A DNA stretch of 64,000 nt from Deltaproteobacteria bacterium (lineage in GTDB: Bacteria > Desulfobacterota > Desulfomonilia > UBA1062). The DNA is taken from positions 1-64,000 of the forward strand of contig JAHDOV010000021.1 in assembly GCA_018434685.1 (NCBI GenBank), written 5' to 3'. Of the stretch, positions 43,102 through 51,764 are shown in pieces; position 1 is the stretch's first letter, and the number at the start of each line of letters is the position of its first letter. Below the pieces are notes generated by a model. That model did not search any database. It was given only the letters and a program-made list of their open reading frames with translations, and was not told the DNA's origin. The position numbers were made by a program, and so were the translations under genes.

Positions 43102-45456
43102 ATGAAAATCGGCTACAAGTGGATTAAGGAATACATTGACATCGATGAAAACGCACGCGCTATCGCCGATGCCCTGACCATGAGCGGAACCGAGGTGGAG
43201 GAGATCATCCACGAGACGATCCTCAGGGAGGTCATCTGCGCACGGATCCTCGAGGTGACGCAGCATCCCGATGCAGACAAGCTCTCGCTCTGCCAGGTCG
43301 ATACCGGCAGCGAGATCCTCAGGGTGGTCTGCGGGGCACCGAACGTTGCACCGGGCATGATCAGCGCGTTCGCGCCGGTGGGCACGGACCTGGGTCCCGG
43401 GATGAAGGTCAAGAAGGCGAAGATCAGGGGCCAGGAATCCTTCGGCGTCCTCCTGTCGGAGCGTGAACTCGGACTGACCGATGACCACACCGGCATCATG
43501 GAGATCGATGCCGATGTGAAGCCGGGCGAGGTGCTCCTCGATGCCCTCGATCTGGAAGACTGGGTCTTCAATATCAATGTAACCCCCAACCGGGGAGACT
43601 GCCTCTCGGCTATCGGCATTGCCCGTGAGCTCTCGGCCCTGTTCCGCAAGAATCTGAAACTTCCTGAATTCGTAATCAGGGAAGACACCACGCCGGTAGA
43701 ATCTGTGCTGGGTGTCGAGATCCTCGCACCGGAGGCGTGCCCGAGATATGCAGCCAGGGTGCTCGAGGACGTGAAGATCGGAAAGAGCCCCTTCACCATG
43801 AGAAGACGCCTGTTCCAGGCCGGGGTGAGGGCGATCAACAACGTGGTGGACATCACCAACTATGTGCTGCTCGAATACGGACAGCCGCTCCATGCGTTTG
43901 ACTATACCCTCGTGGCCGGACACGGCATCGTGGTGAGAAAGGCCCATGAGGGAGAGCTGTTTGTCACCCTCGACTCGGTCCAGCGCACCCTCAGGGCGGA
44001 CGACCTCCTGATCTGCGACCGTGAGAAGCCTGTCGCCTTGGCCGGGGTCATGGGCGGTGAGAATTCCGAGGTGCTCGACACGTCATCGGGCATCGCACTG
44101 GAAAGCGCCTTCTTCGAACCGGTGGGCATCCGTCATACCTCCAAGGGATTGAACCTCTCCACCGAGGCCTCATACCGTTTCGAGCGGGGAATAGACCCCG
44201 GGATCCAGATGGATGCGGCAAACCGCGCGGCATACCTCATGGCGGAGCTCGCAGATGCCCGGGTCTTCAAGGGTGTCATAGATATAAATTACCTCAGCGA
44301 CACGGCCGGTGATATCGTGCTGAGAACTGAATACCTCCACAAGGTGCTCGGCATCGACGAGTTCACGGACGGAGATGTCGAGGATATCCTGACCAGGCTC
44401 GGCTGCAGACTTCAGAAGACCGAGACGGGATGGCTGGTGAAACCGCCGCGGTTCCGCCACGATATTACCCGGGAGATCGACCTCGTCGAGGAGTTCATCA
44501 GGATTTTCGGCATGGAGAAGGTGAGGCCCTTGCTGCCGACCTTCCAGCCCATGCAGATGTCCTCCCTGGAGGAGAGATACCAGGAGCTGCGCACGAGAAT
44601 CGCTGCCATGGGATTCACCGAGGTGGTCACTTACTCGTTTATCTCGCCCAAGTGGAAACAGTTCTTTGGTGAGAACATGATGGAACTCATGAACCCCATC
44701 TCCGACGAGATGAAGCTCATGCGGAACTCGCTCATTCCCGGTCTTGCCGGGGCTGCAGAAAAGAACAAACACCTCCAGAACCGGGATCTTGCCCTCTTCG
44801 AGATGGGGAAATGTTTCGATCCGACATCGCAGGGGAACCTGCCCGAAGAAGAGTACCGGCTCGGCATTGCCATCTCAGGCCAGAGAACCCCAAGCCACTG
44901 GTCCGAACGGGCCGTCGAGGTGGACTTTTTCGACCTCAAGGGAATCATCGAGGTCATCCTGCCCGATGCTGCGGCCGTGCCGTCTGCCCATGGTTTCTAC
45001 AAGCCCGGGAATCAGGCGGATATCATGGTGGGAGAAAGGCCTGTCGGGCACATGGGCGCACTCCACCCGGATATCCTCAAGATGCTCGATATCGAAGACG
45101 ACGTGTATGTCATGGAAATCGCGGTCGACCCGATCTTTGCACGGGTGTGGAGGGGCATGCAGGAGATTCCGAAGTTCCCCATGACCTGGAGAGATCTCTC
45201 CATGGTCGTTAAAGATGACACCTCGTACCAGGATATCGTCAGGATTATTGAGTCCAAGGGAATCAGGGAACTGAGAAATGTGGTTCCCATAGACCTCTAC
45301 GTGGGAGAGAAGCTGCCCGAAGGCCTCAAGGGGATCACGATCCGCATCACCTACCAGTCGGACAGCAGAACCCTCGAGGATAAGATTATCAATAAATGGC
45401 AGGAATCAATCTTAGGATCACTCCAGAAGGATCTCGGGATATCCCTGCGGCAGTAG
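43102..45456 (+). CDS. pheT: phenylalanyl-tRNA synthetase beta subunit
   Basis: The 784-residue structural and editing subunit. Its N-terminal OB-fold tRNA-binding domain contains EVTQHPDADKLSLCQVDTG; then come the B3/B4 editing domain, the B5 domain (PRFRHDITREIDLVEEFIRI) and the C-terminal anticodon-binding domain (PKFPMTWRDLSMVV). It forms the alpha2-beta2 enzyme with PheS. Its last 61 bases overlap the start of the next gene. Confidence 0.97.
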   Translation: MKIGYKWIKEYIDIDENARAIADALTMSGTEVEEIIHETILREVICARILEVTQHPDADKLSLCQVDTGSEILRVVCGAPNVAPGMISAFAPVGTDLGPGMKVKKAKIRGQESFGVLLSERELGLTDDHTGIMEIDADVKPGEVLLDALDLEDWVFNINVTPNRGDCLSAIGIARELSALFRKNLKLPEFVIREDTTPVESVLGVEILAPEACPRYAARVLEDVKIGKSPFTMRRRLFQAGVRAINNVVDITNYVLLEYGQPLHAFDYTLVAGHGIVVRKAHEGELFVTLDSVQRTLRADDLLICDREKPVALAGVMGGENSEVLDTSSGIALESAFFEPVGIRHTSKGLNLSTEASYRFERGIDPGIQMDAANRAAYLMAELADARVFKGVIDINYLSDTAGDIVLRTEYLHKVLGIDEFTDGDVEDILTRLGCRLQKTETGWLVKPPRFRHDITREIDLVEEFIRIFGMEKVRPLLPTFQPMQMSSLEERYQELRTRIAAMGFTEVVTYSFISPKWKQFFGENMMELMNPISDEMKLMRNSLIPGLAGAAEKNKHLQNRDLALFEMGKCFDPTSQGNLPEEEYRLGIAISGQRTPSHWSERAVEVDFFDLKGIIEVILPDAAAVPSAHGFYKPGNQADIMVGERPVGHMGALHPDILKMLDIEDDVYVMEIAVDPIFARVWRGMQEIPKFPMTWRDLSMVVKDDTSYQDIVRIIESKGIRELRNVVPIDLYVGEKLPEGLKGITIRITYQSDSRTLEDKIINKWQESILGSLQKDLGISLRQ

Positions 45457-46103
45457 TCATCAGCCTTTTAATGTCTCTGCTGGTGGTTTCTCCCCGGGGG
45501 GCATCAGCGGAGAGCATCGTTTCGACCCCTGAGGGTGAGATCGTCACCACCGGGTACTGGATAGAGGGTGACAGCCTCTACCTGGTCGACAGCCCCGAGC
45601 CGGTCAGGCTTTCCGACGTACAGTCCATCAGCGTGAACGCACAGACTGCGCTCGAAGTGCAGATGAACAAAGATGCCCTGAAGCGATTCTACCGGAACAC
45701 CGCGTGGCTTCTCCAGGAAGGGCAGGAACTGCGGGAGAGGCAACAGCAAAACCTCGAGTGCATGGAAGTCATCGACGCGCTCCGCTCGTCTGAGGGATCG
45801 GGAGCCGGGCTGAAAAAGGCGGTGAAGGCCTGCCAGGCACAACTGGAAGACCTCGAGGACGGGATCTCCCGGTTGATCTCCCGGTGGGACCACTCGCGCA
45901 TCCCTGAGCGTTCCCTTGTGCAGGCCAGAGAGATAAAGTCCCTTGAGCTGCTCTGTTTGAAGTCGTCGGTCCAGCAGGCCCGCAGGTACCTCAGGACCTG
46001 GGACCCTACATACCGGGAATATGCCCGGGAGCAGTACCGGCAGGCACTGTCCTTCGAGGGGATTTTTTCCGAGAGCATCGACGATCAGCCCCCGGCATCA
46101 TGA
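45396..46103 (+). CDS. secreted coiled-coil protein of unknown function
   Basis: The 235-residue protein has a signal peptide (core AAVVISLLMSLLVV, cleavage near GASA/ES, residue 38) followed by a short beta-rich part and a long charged helical region (about 80-220) likely to form a coiled coil. No family is recognised. The start at 45396 lies inside pheT and overlaps it by 61 nt. A later ATG at 45471 would cut the signal core, so the longer form is preferred. It is the last gene of the pheST transcript. Confidence 0.65.
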   Translation: MAGINLRITPEGSRDIPAAVVISLLMSLLVVSPRGASAESIVSTPEGEIVTTGYWIEGDSLYLVDSPEPVRLSDVQSISVNAQTALEVQMNKDALKRFYRNTAWLLQEGQELRERQQQNLECMEVIDALRSSEGSGAGLKKAVKACQAQLEDLEDGISRLISRWDHSRIPERSLVQAREIKSLELLCLKSSVQQARRYLRTWDPTYREYAREQYRQALSFEGIFSESIDDQPPAS

Positions 46104-46146
46104 ACAAGGCTGCGGGGGCAGGGCGGTTCGAGGTGTGAGCCCTTGT

Positions 46147-46602
46147 TTACGTGCCCGGCTTGGGGAAGGCCTTCCATAAGCCCAGCTCCAGGCTATGGTT
46201 GTTCAGCGAAGAATCCACCCGGTAGTAGAATGCCATGGTCTTTGCAGCGGAAGAGCCTGATCCGGTCGGAGGGGTACCGGTGCGGCGGAGCGTCATCCCG
46301 ATATCGGCACCGTCAACGATGCTCCCGGCGGGCATCCGGTCGGAAACATCCACCCGGGTATCTTCCGTCCAGGTAGAGCCGCTCATGATACTGTCGAACT
46401 GGGGGATGATCAGTTCCCCCGCGCTCTCGGCAAGGTAGAAATCCTGGTTGTGCACCCGCTCGTTTCCCGTGATCTTCGTGCCGATGATTGTAGACCTCAT
46501 CAACGTCACACCAAGGGTAATTGTGGCCAGTAAAAATATCAAAACCAGTATGAGGACCATTCCCTCGTTCCCGTTTCCTGTTCTCATGCGCTGTCTGCCC
46601 AT
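46147..46602 (-). CDS. PilX-like minor pilin
   Basis: A 151-residue protein with a PilX-type N-terminus, NEGMVLILVLIFLLATITLG, i.e. a hydrophobic helix after a Gly, without the Glu5 of major pilins. PilX family proteins help prime type IV pilus assembly. It is the last gene of the pilY1 cluster, 19 nt after pilV. Confidence 0.75.
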   Translation of the reverse strand: MGRQRMRTGNGNEGMVLILVLIFLLATITLGVTLMRSTIIGTKITGNERVHNQDFYLAESAGELIIPQFDSIMSGSTWTEDTRVDVSDRMPAGSIVDGADIGMTLRRTGTPPTGSGSSAAKTMAFYYRVDSSLNNHSLELGLWKAFPKPGT

Positions 46603-46621
46603 TGTTTCACCTTCGATTTCG

Positions 46622-47020
46622 CTACTGCGTGTTTGACCGCAGAAGATTCATGGTTGTACTGTGACTCTTGTTCTTTTCCATCCACGAGACCGTGATCTGC
46701 ACTTGACGGGCATTGGCACTCGCTCCCAGGGCGGTGGTGCTGACGGTCCAGGCAAGGCCGTAGTCTATGCCCTGGTGCGTGGAAGCGCCTCCGTCATGAT
46801 CCCCGATCGACAGATCTGCATCACTGACTGTGATCCCTCTGAGGTATTCCTCATGACTGTCGATAATGTTGAGCGAGTTGTTCATCTGCATGTTGAAGCT
46901 GTTCCCCATGATTGCATACTGCTGCATCTTGGCGACGCCCAGGAAGCCCAGTGCGAAGATCAGGATTGAAACGGCCAGTTCAATGAGGGTAAAACCCTTG
47001 TTGTTGCGGAATTCATCCAT
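46622..47020 (-). CDS. pilV: PilV-like minor pilin
   Basis: A 132-residue prepilin. The type III signal is NKG/FTLIELAVSILIFALG, with Gly9 at the cleavage site and Glu at mature position 5. The globular domain has an MVTT-like beta pattern. It matches the PilV group of minor pilins that sit with PilW, PilX and PilY1. Confidence 0.82.
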   Translation of the reverse strand: MDEFRNNKGFTLIELAVSILIFALGFLGVAKMQQYAIMGNSFNMQMNNSLNIIDSHEEYLRGITVSDADLSIGDHDGGASTHQGIDYGLAWTVSTTALGASANARQVQITVSWMEKNKSHSTTMNLLRSNTQ

Positions 47021-47042
47021 ATGGTTACCTCGAGGGTCCTCC

Positions 47043-47666
47043 TTAGATGCCCTGATTTCTCATCTTGACCCGTTTTGTCATGGTGCGGGAGATAAACTGG
47101 TTCGTCTCCGGGTCTCTCTTGTCGCTGCGCAGCTGCACCTGTATCTCGACAAACACTACATCTTCTGCCTCACCGCTGGTGAGGAATGCACCACCGCCGC
47201 CCGTCGGGGGTATGACCGCATTGTTCTCATCGTAGTACGTCAACCCGAACGTGGTTACATTCTGAACAAGTTCCCGAACAACTCCGCCCCCGTTTCTCAG
47301 GATGCCCGATCCGTTGAAGGTGAAGACAACCTGCTCGTCCGGGTTCGTGTCCGATGTGTCGCCGTCTTCGTTGAGGTCCATGGTGATGGAGAGCGACGTC
47401 GGGCCGGTCTCATCCGGCATGATGCCGGCCGTTGTCTGAAGGGTGGGGTCGCAGCCGGCATTGCGGATGTCCCTGGCCATGATATCCAGGACAGCACTGA
47501 GGTCCTGCTGCACGGCCGACACCTCGTGCTGGATGGTGCTCGTTGCGTGCTGGGTCTGGTAGGTCAGGTACACCGCGGCCATGAGCAGCAGGGACAAGAC
47601 GAGCACGATCATCAGTTCGATCAGGGTGAGCCCTTTTGTATCCTGTATAATCTTATATATTCTCAT
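47043..47666 (-). CDS. pilW: PilW-like minor pilin
   Basis: A 207-residue prepilin with the cleavage motif TKG/LTLIELMIVLVLSLLLMA (Gly12) and the PilW-type region AVLDIMARDIRNAGCDP. It belongs to the tip complex of type IV pili. It lies between the secreted protein and pilV, all on the minus strand with short gaps. Confidence 0.85.
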   Translation of the reverse strand: MRIYKIIQDTKGLTLIELMIVLVLSLLLMAAVYLTYQTQHATSTIQHEVSAVQQDLSAVLDIMARDIRNAGCDPTLQTTAGIMPDETGPTSLSITMDLNEDGDTSDTNPDEQVVFTFNGSGILRNGGGVVRELVQNVTTFGLTYYDENNAVIPPTGGGGAFLTSGEAEDVVFVEIQVQLRSDKRDPETNQFISRTMTKRVKMRNQGI

Positions 47667-47691
47667 CGTTCGTAACCCTGTCGTTCACAGT

Positions 47692-48144
47692 TCAGTACAA
47701 GCTCTTCTGGTACGCGAATCTCTTTCTCTCCAGCAGTACCGGGTAGTTCGCCATCTCTGTTCTCAACATCTTTCCGGGCAGCACAACAATGTCCCTGGCC
47801 CCTATGGTATGATCGATGAGCACTCCGCCCCAGACATAGACCCACTGCCCGGCCTTGAGGGATTCAAAGGCGATCTCCTCACCGGCAACATTTCTTATGC
47901 CTGTGCACAGGGTCTCACCTTCATGTTCGGCCTCGACCAGGAAGACCTTCCTCTTGTCCGTGACGATATAATCCTTGAGAGGGCTCACATAGGTGATCCT
48001 GCTCTGGAAGTAGGTGTATTCCCAGTAGGGGATCCCGTCATATTCAGAGATCCTGCCTGCGCTGCCGGGCGCGGACAGGCATAAAATGATCATGAGCGAA
48101 AGGAATGAACCGGCCATTATTTTTGTTAAGATAGGAAACCTCAT
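47692..48144 (-). CDS. secreted protein within the pilY1 cluster
   Basis: A 150-residue protein with a signal peptide (FLSLMIILCLSAPGSA/GR, cleavage near residue 29). The mature part is beta-rich with several aromatic residues (IPYWEYTYFQSRITYV). No family is recognised. Its place between pilY1 and pilW suggests a role at the pilus base or tip, similar in position to PilY2-type proteins; this is inference. Confidence 0.65.
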   Translation of the reverse strand: MRFPILTKIMAGSFLSLMIILCLSAPGSAGRISEYDGIPYWEYTYFQSRITYVSPLKDYIVTDKRKVFLVEAEHEGETLCTGIRNVAGEEIAFESLKAGQWVYVWGGVLIDHTIGARDIVVLPGKMLRTEMANYPVLLERKRFAYQKSLY

Positions 48145-48167
48145 ACGCCAACTCCTGTTTTATCTTC

Positions 48168-51100
48168 TCAGTTCTGCTTCCAATAGTACATTTCCACATC
48201 ACTGCCGTCCGGGATATCGATGACCTCGGGCTTGATATCGCCATCCGGCCCTGCCGTACCTATGATGAGTTTTGCACCGCCGTCCTGGGTAACGATGAGG
48301 GTGGGGGGAGACGGGATACCCACGCCCAGGGACAGGCTCCTGTCTGACTTGGCGAGCACCTGGGCACTCTCCGTGTCATTGGTGGTGTCAAAATTCAATG
48401 CAGCCTCGCCGGTGAGGTAGTTCAAGGCATAGAGCCTCCCCCCCCCGAGGCTCTCGAGCGAACACTTGTCTACCAGTGCGCTGGCTTGCTCAGGAGCATA
48501 GGTGGTGAAGAATACGATCTTGTTGAACACCAGGGGCGAGGACATGACCTTCTCCCCTGCACGCTCGTTGAGCCTGATGAACCACCCATTCCCGGTCAGG
48601 AGGTTTCCATACGTGTCAGTGGTATAGGCATAGCTGGTGACATCAACGAGGTCTGCCTCGGTCAGCGCGGACCAGGGTGATGCCCAGGAATTCTTGATGG
48701 CATAGAACCGGTCAACGGTGGTTGTCTGCGCCGGGTGTGCCCTGTCGCCAGTGCCGATGAAGACATGGTCCCCGAAGGTCTCCAGGGTGACGTCGGCTGC
48801 CGAGAAGAATTTCAGCAGGCTGCCGGCGGTGCCCGCTGCATCGGAGCGTGCCTGGAACAGGTGCACCTTGGTCCAGGTACCATCCCCGTTTCTGTCCGAG
48901 AAGGCAAAGAGATTGCCGCCGAGGGATCCGGCATAGATGGTATCGTCCGTGCCGTTGTTGTTGTAGTCGAAGGCCACCAGTTCGACGATGCAGTAGTCCA
49001 TATCTCCGTTGTTGCTGTGGTTGAAGTTCAGGCCGTTGTCGAGCGCGCCGGTTGTGGCATCCACGGCAAAGATCGCCCGGCCCTTGGAGTCTCCTTCCAC
49101 GGGCAGGTCCAGATCCTCGTTGTCGGCATCGTAGCCCCCGGTGAGGAGGAGCACCTTGTTCGTACCGCCCCCGTTCTTTGCAATAGTACTCTCCCAGGGC
49201 TTGCACCAGGACTGGCCCAGCTCCTCGGAGCCAGATCCGAGTATGGTCGGGGCGATCTGCCACGCAAATTCCGGCGAGGTATAGCCGTTTTCGTACGTGC
49301 CGTTCTCATCCACGGTCCCGATTTTGATGGTGTAGTATTTACTGCCGCCCCGCCTGAGGCCGAAGGTGACGTACTGGTAACCCCCGTCGTGGTACAGGAG
49401 CGGGGACCCGTCCACAAAATAGCCGTGCTCGGAGCTGTCCCTGAGAAGCTGGAGGTTGGGCAGGAGATCCCATGGCACGAAGCACCATGCCTCGCTCAGG
49501 CTGTCGTTGCTCAGATCGTCGGGGGTATTGCCGTCATTGTCCACGAAGACGTGGAAAAAGCCGTCGTTGGCACCCACGAAGATGAGGGTATCGCTCGTGC
49601 CATGGAACAGGGTCGCGGGCTTTGAATGGAGAATATCTCCGAGGACCCATTCACGCTCGAGTGCTCCACCCTTTGCATAGTCATTCTGAGCCGTTATGAA
49701 ATCGACGAGACCTCCCGGGTCAGCCACGCCGAGCGCTGCAGTTATGGCTGCAATACCGGAACTGTCGCTGGTGAATTCATTGTCCGGGTGTGTCAGGCCC
49801 GTGTTGATGCCTCCCCCGTAGGTGTAGAACTTCCGCGAAGTGGAAGTAGGGGTGGAGCTGCCATAGAGGACCGCACCGGCTCCACCGAGTTCTGTGGTGC
49901 TGCCGTCCTCAATGTCATTCCAGCACGATTTCGCATCATCACGGATCTGTCCGGTGCTGTCGAGTGCTGAAGAGCCATCTTTCTGGAGGAGATACCCGTT
50001 TGCGTCGAGGCCGAATTTTTTGAGGTTGCCAAACCAGAACGCAGATGAGTCGTTCGGTTTGAACAGTGAAAGGTACACGCTGTTGCCGGAATAGACCTTG
50101 TTGATCTTGTTGACCGGTACAACCGGTGCGATGAAACTCGAATTTGCGGCCAGGATCATGCCGACGATGGAGAGGAATGCACTCTCCAACTCGGTGCTGC
50201 TATCGGCATTGATGAATTCCCCCCCCCCTTGGGCAGCGGCTTTGGTCAGCAGCTCATCAGCCGGGCTGATCGTCTCGGTACCTGAGGCGGTCATGAAACC
50301 GACAGTATAGGTGATAAGGTTCTGCCTCTCGAAGTATTCATCATCGAACGATTTCCCTGCGGCGTCTGTTGCAGGGCTGGTCAGGATGTCTTCGTTATAG
50401 AGAAATGCAGCCACGTCATCGAGGAGGTGGGTGCCACCGCCTGGATACACCGTGTCGATGACGTCTGTTCCGTCCTCGGTCAGGTCATTACCGTCGTTGT
50501 CATAATCCCCGATGATATTATTGTTGATATAGGGCAGGAGGAACTCGGAGGTGTCATTGGTGGAGACCTTGCCGTTGTCATTGTACGACAGGCCGTCGCT
50601 GACCACGACGACATAATTCTTCTGGCACCGCCACTGGACCGGGGATATGTACGCCCCGCCGGAGAGTATCCCGGTGGTGTCGTCGCTGCCGAGATAGGTC
50701 GTCCAGTTGGGTGTGCCGGCCATATACCGTCCTGCCTCTGCCAGGGCCTCTGCTACCGGGGTTGTCCCCTTTGCCTCCAGTTTGTCCTTGTTCGGATCTG
50801 CGGGGTAGAGGACGGCATCGAACTGACTGTCTGTGGCGCCGATGGGCAGGAGCACCTTGCCGCCATCGTCTTTCTCGTCATCGAACCTCATGAGACCGAT
50901 ATTTGCGGCAGAATCGTCGAGTGCGTTGACCAAGTTCATGATGGCCCGTTTGGCAATGGTCATCCGGTATTCACTCTCCGTGGTGGGCGATTCGAGGAAG
51001 TTCCGGTAATTCCCGACAGACAGCTTCATCAGGGTGTCGTCACCGCACTGGTATAAACCCTCTGCGTCTGGCTCGGGGCTCATGTATCCCATCCAGTAGC

Positions 51101-51470
51101 CGTACGTGTCGAGGGCGGTTTTCGCCTCGGTACAACCGATGTATGCGGTGCTGTCGCAGAGCTCGGTGAAGAGAGATTTCTCCCACTCCTTGTTCGGCTC
51201 TTTCCTGATGTAGTAGACGGTCAACTGCTCAGGGGTACCACCGGTAATGTGCGCCAGGTCGTCACGGTAATTATGGCTGGGATCGTACACGCTGCTCGGT
51301 ACCTTCTTGTCGTCCTCCTGCATGGAGCCCGATGTGTCGAGGATAATGAGGATGCTCGGCGGTACACTGATGCTGGTGCCCGAGAAGATATCCGTATCGT
51401 CCGCGAGGGCCGGGGTGGTCAGGACAATGCCCCAGATAATGAGAGAGAGTATAGCCTGTTGTCTTTTCAT
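48168..51470 (-). CDS. pilY1: PilY1-like type IV pilus tip adhesin
   Basis: The 1100-residue protein has a signal peptide (cleavage near TPALA/DD). An N-terminal von Willebrand A domain carries the MIDAS motif DTSGS (45-49) and VVVVSDGLS. The C-terminal half is a beta-propeller with FVDGSPLLYHDGGYQYVTFG and a calcium-loop-like DYNNNGTDD. A second Asp-rich loop, GDYDNDGNDLTEDGTD, lies in the vWA half. PilY1 proteins sit at the pilus tip and control retraction, adhesion and surface sensing. GGAGAG precedes the ATG. It is the first gene of a five-gene minus-strand cluster. Confidence 0.9.
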   Translation of the reverse strand: MKRQQAILSLIIWGIVLTTPALADDTDIFSGTSISVPPSILIILDTSGSMQEDDKKVPSSVYDPSHNYRDDLAHITGGTPEQLTVYYIRKEPNKEWEKSLFTELCDSTAYIGCTEAKTALDTYGYWMGYMSPEPDAEGLYQCGDDTLMKLSVGNYRNFLESPTTESEYRMTIAKRAIMNLVNALDDSAANIGLMRFDDEKDDGGKVLLPIGATDSQFDAVLYPADPNKDKLEAKGTTPVAEALAEAGRYMAGTPNWTTYLGSDDTTGILSGGAYISPVQWRCQKNYVVVVSDGLSYNDNGKVSTNDTSEFLLPYINNNIIGDYDNDGNDLTEDGTDVIDTVYPGGGTHLLDDVAAFLYNEDILTSPATDAAGKSFDDEYFERQNLITYTVGFMTASGTETISPADELLTKAAAQGGGEFINADSSTELESAFLSIVGMILAANSSFIAPVVPVNKINKVYSGNSVYLSLFKPNDSSAFWFGNLKKFGLDANGYLLQKDGSSALDSTGQIRDDAKSCWNDIEDGSTTELGGAGAVLYGSSTPTSTSRKFYTYGGGINTGLTHPDNEFTSDSSGIAAITAALGVADPGGLVDFITAQNDYAKGGALEREWVLGDILHSKPATLFHGTSDTLIFVGANDGFFHVFVDNDGNTPDDLSNDSLSEAWCFVPWDLLPNLQLLRDSSEHGYFVDGSPLLYHDGGYQYVTFGLRRGGSKYYTIKIGTVDENGTYENGYTSPEFAWQIAPTILGSGSEELGQSWCKPWESTIAKNGGGTNKVLLLTGGYDADNEDLDLPVEGDSKGRAIFAVDATTGALDNGLNFNHSNNGDMDYCIVELVAFDYNNNGTDDTIYAGSLGGNLFAFSDRNGDGTWTKVHLFQARSDAAGTAGSLLKFFSAADVTLETFGDHVFIGTGDRAHPAQTTTVDRFYAIKNSWASPWSALTEADLVDVTSYAYTTDTYGNLLTGNGWFIRLNERAGEKVMSSPLVFNKIVFFTTYAPEQASALVDKCSLESLGGGRLYALNYLTGEAALNFDTTNDTESAQVLAKSDRSLSLGVGIPSPPTLIVTQDGGAKLIIGTAGPDGDIKPEVIDIPDGSDVEMYYWKQN

Positions 51471-51727
51471 GATGTCTCTCCTGATGAATCATATGTCAAT
51501 GTTGATCGCTTAACTTATCGGTAAAAATCAGAAAAAAACTGAGTATAAAAATGATAAATATCGAGAGGGAAATCATAATATTTCCAGGTAGAACGAGTAA
51601 ATATGTATAATCAGATATAAAGAAATCATATCTCGTTGAGAATAAGTAATGATTACAAAGAGTGTTAGCTTGTTGATATGATCACTTGATATTTTTTGCT
51701 GTTTTATCGAACCTCTGGTGCATTGAT
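51471..51727. other. AT-rich divergent intergenic region
   Basis: This 257-bp AT-rich stretch between pilY1 and the thiolase-like gene holds no ORF of note. The pilY1 promoter is probably here but no confident hexamer pair was found. Confidence 0.5.
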
Positions 51728-51756
51728 TTGACAGGAATAGTGAGATCTTCTATAAT
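51728..51756 (+). promoter_or_regulatory. perfect consensus promoter of the thiolase-like gene
   Basis: TTGACA (51728-51733), exactly 17 bp, TATAAT (51751-51756). Transcription should start near 51763, two bases before the ATG. Confidence 0.85.
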
Positions 51757-51764
51757 CATCGATA

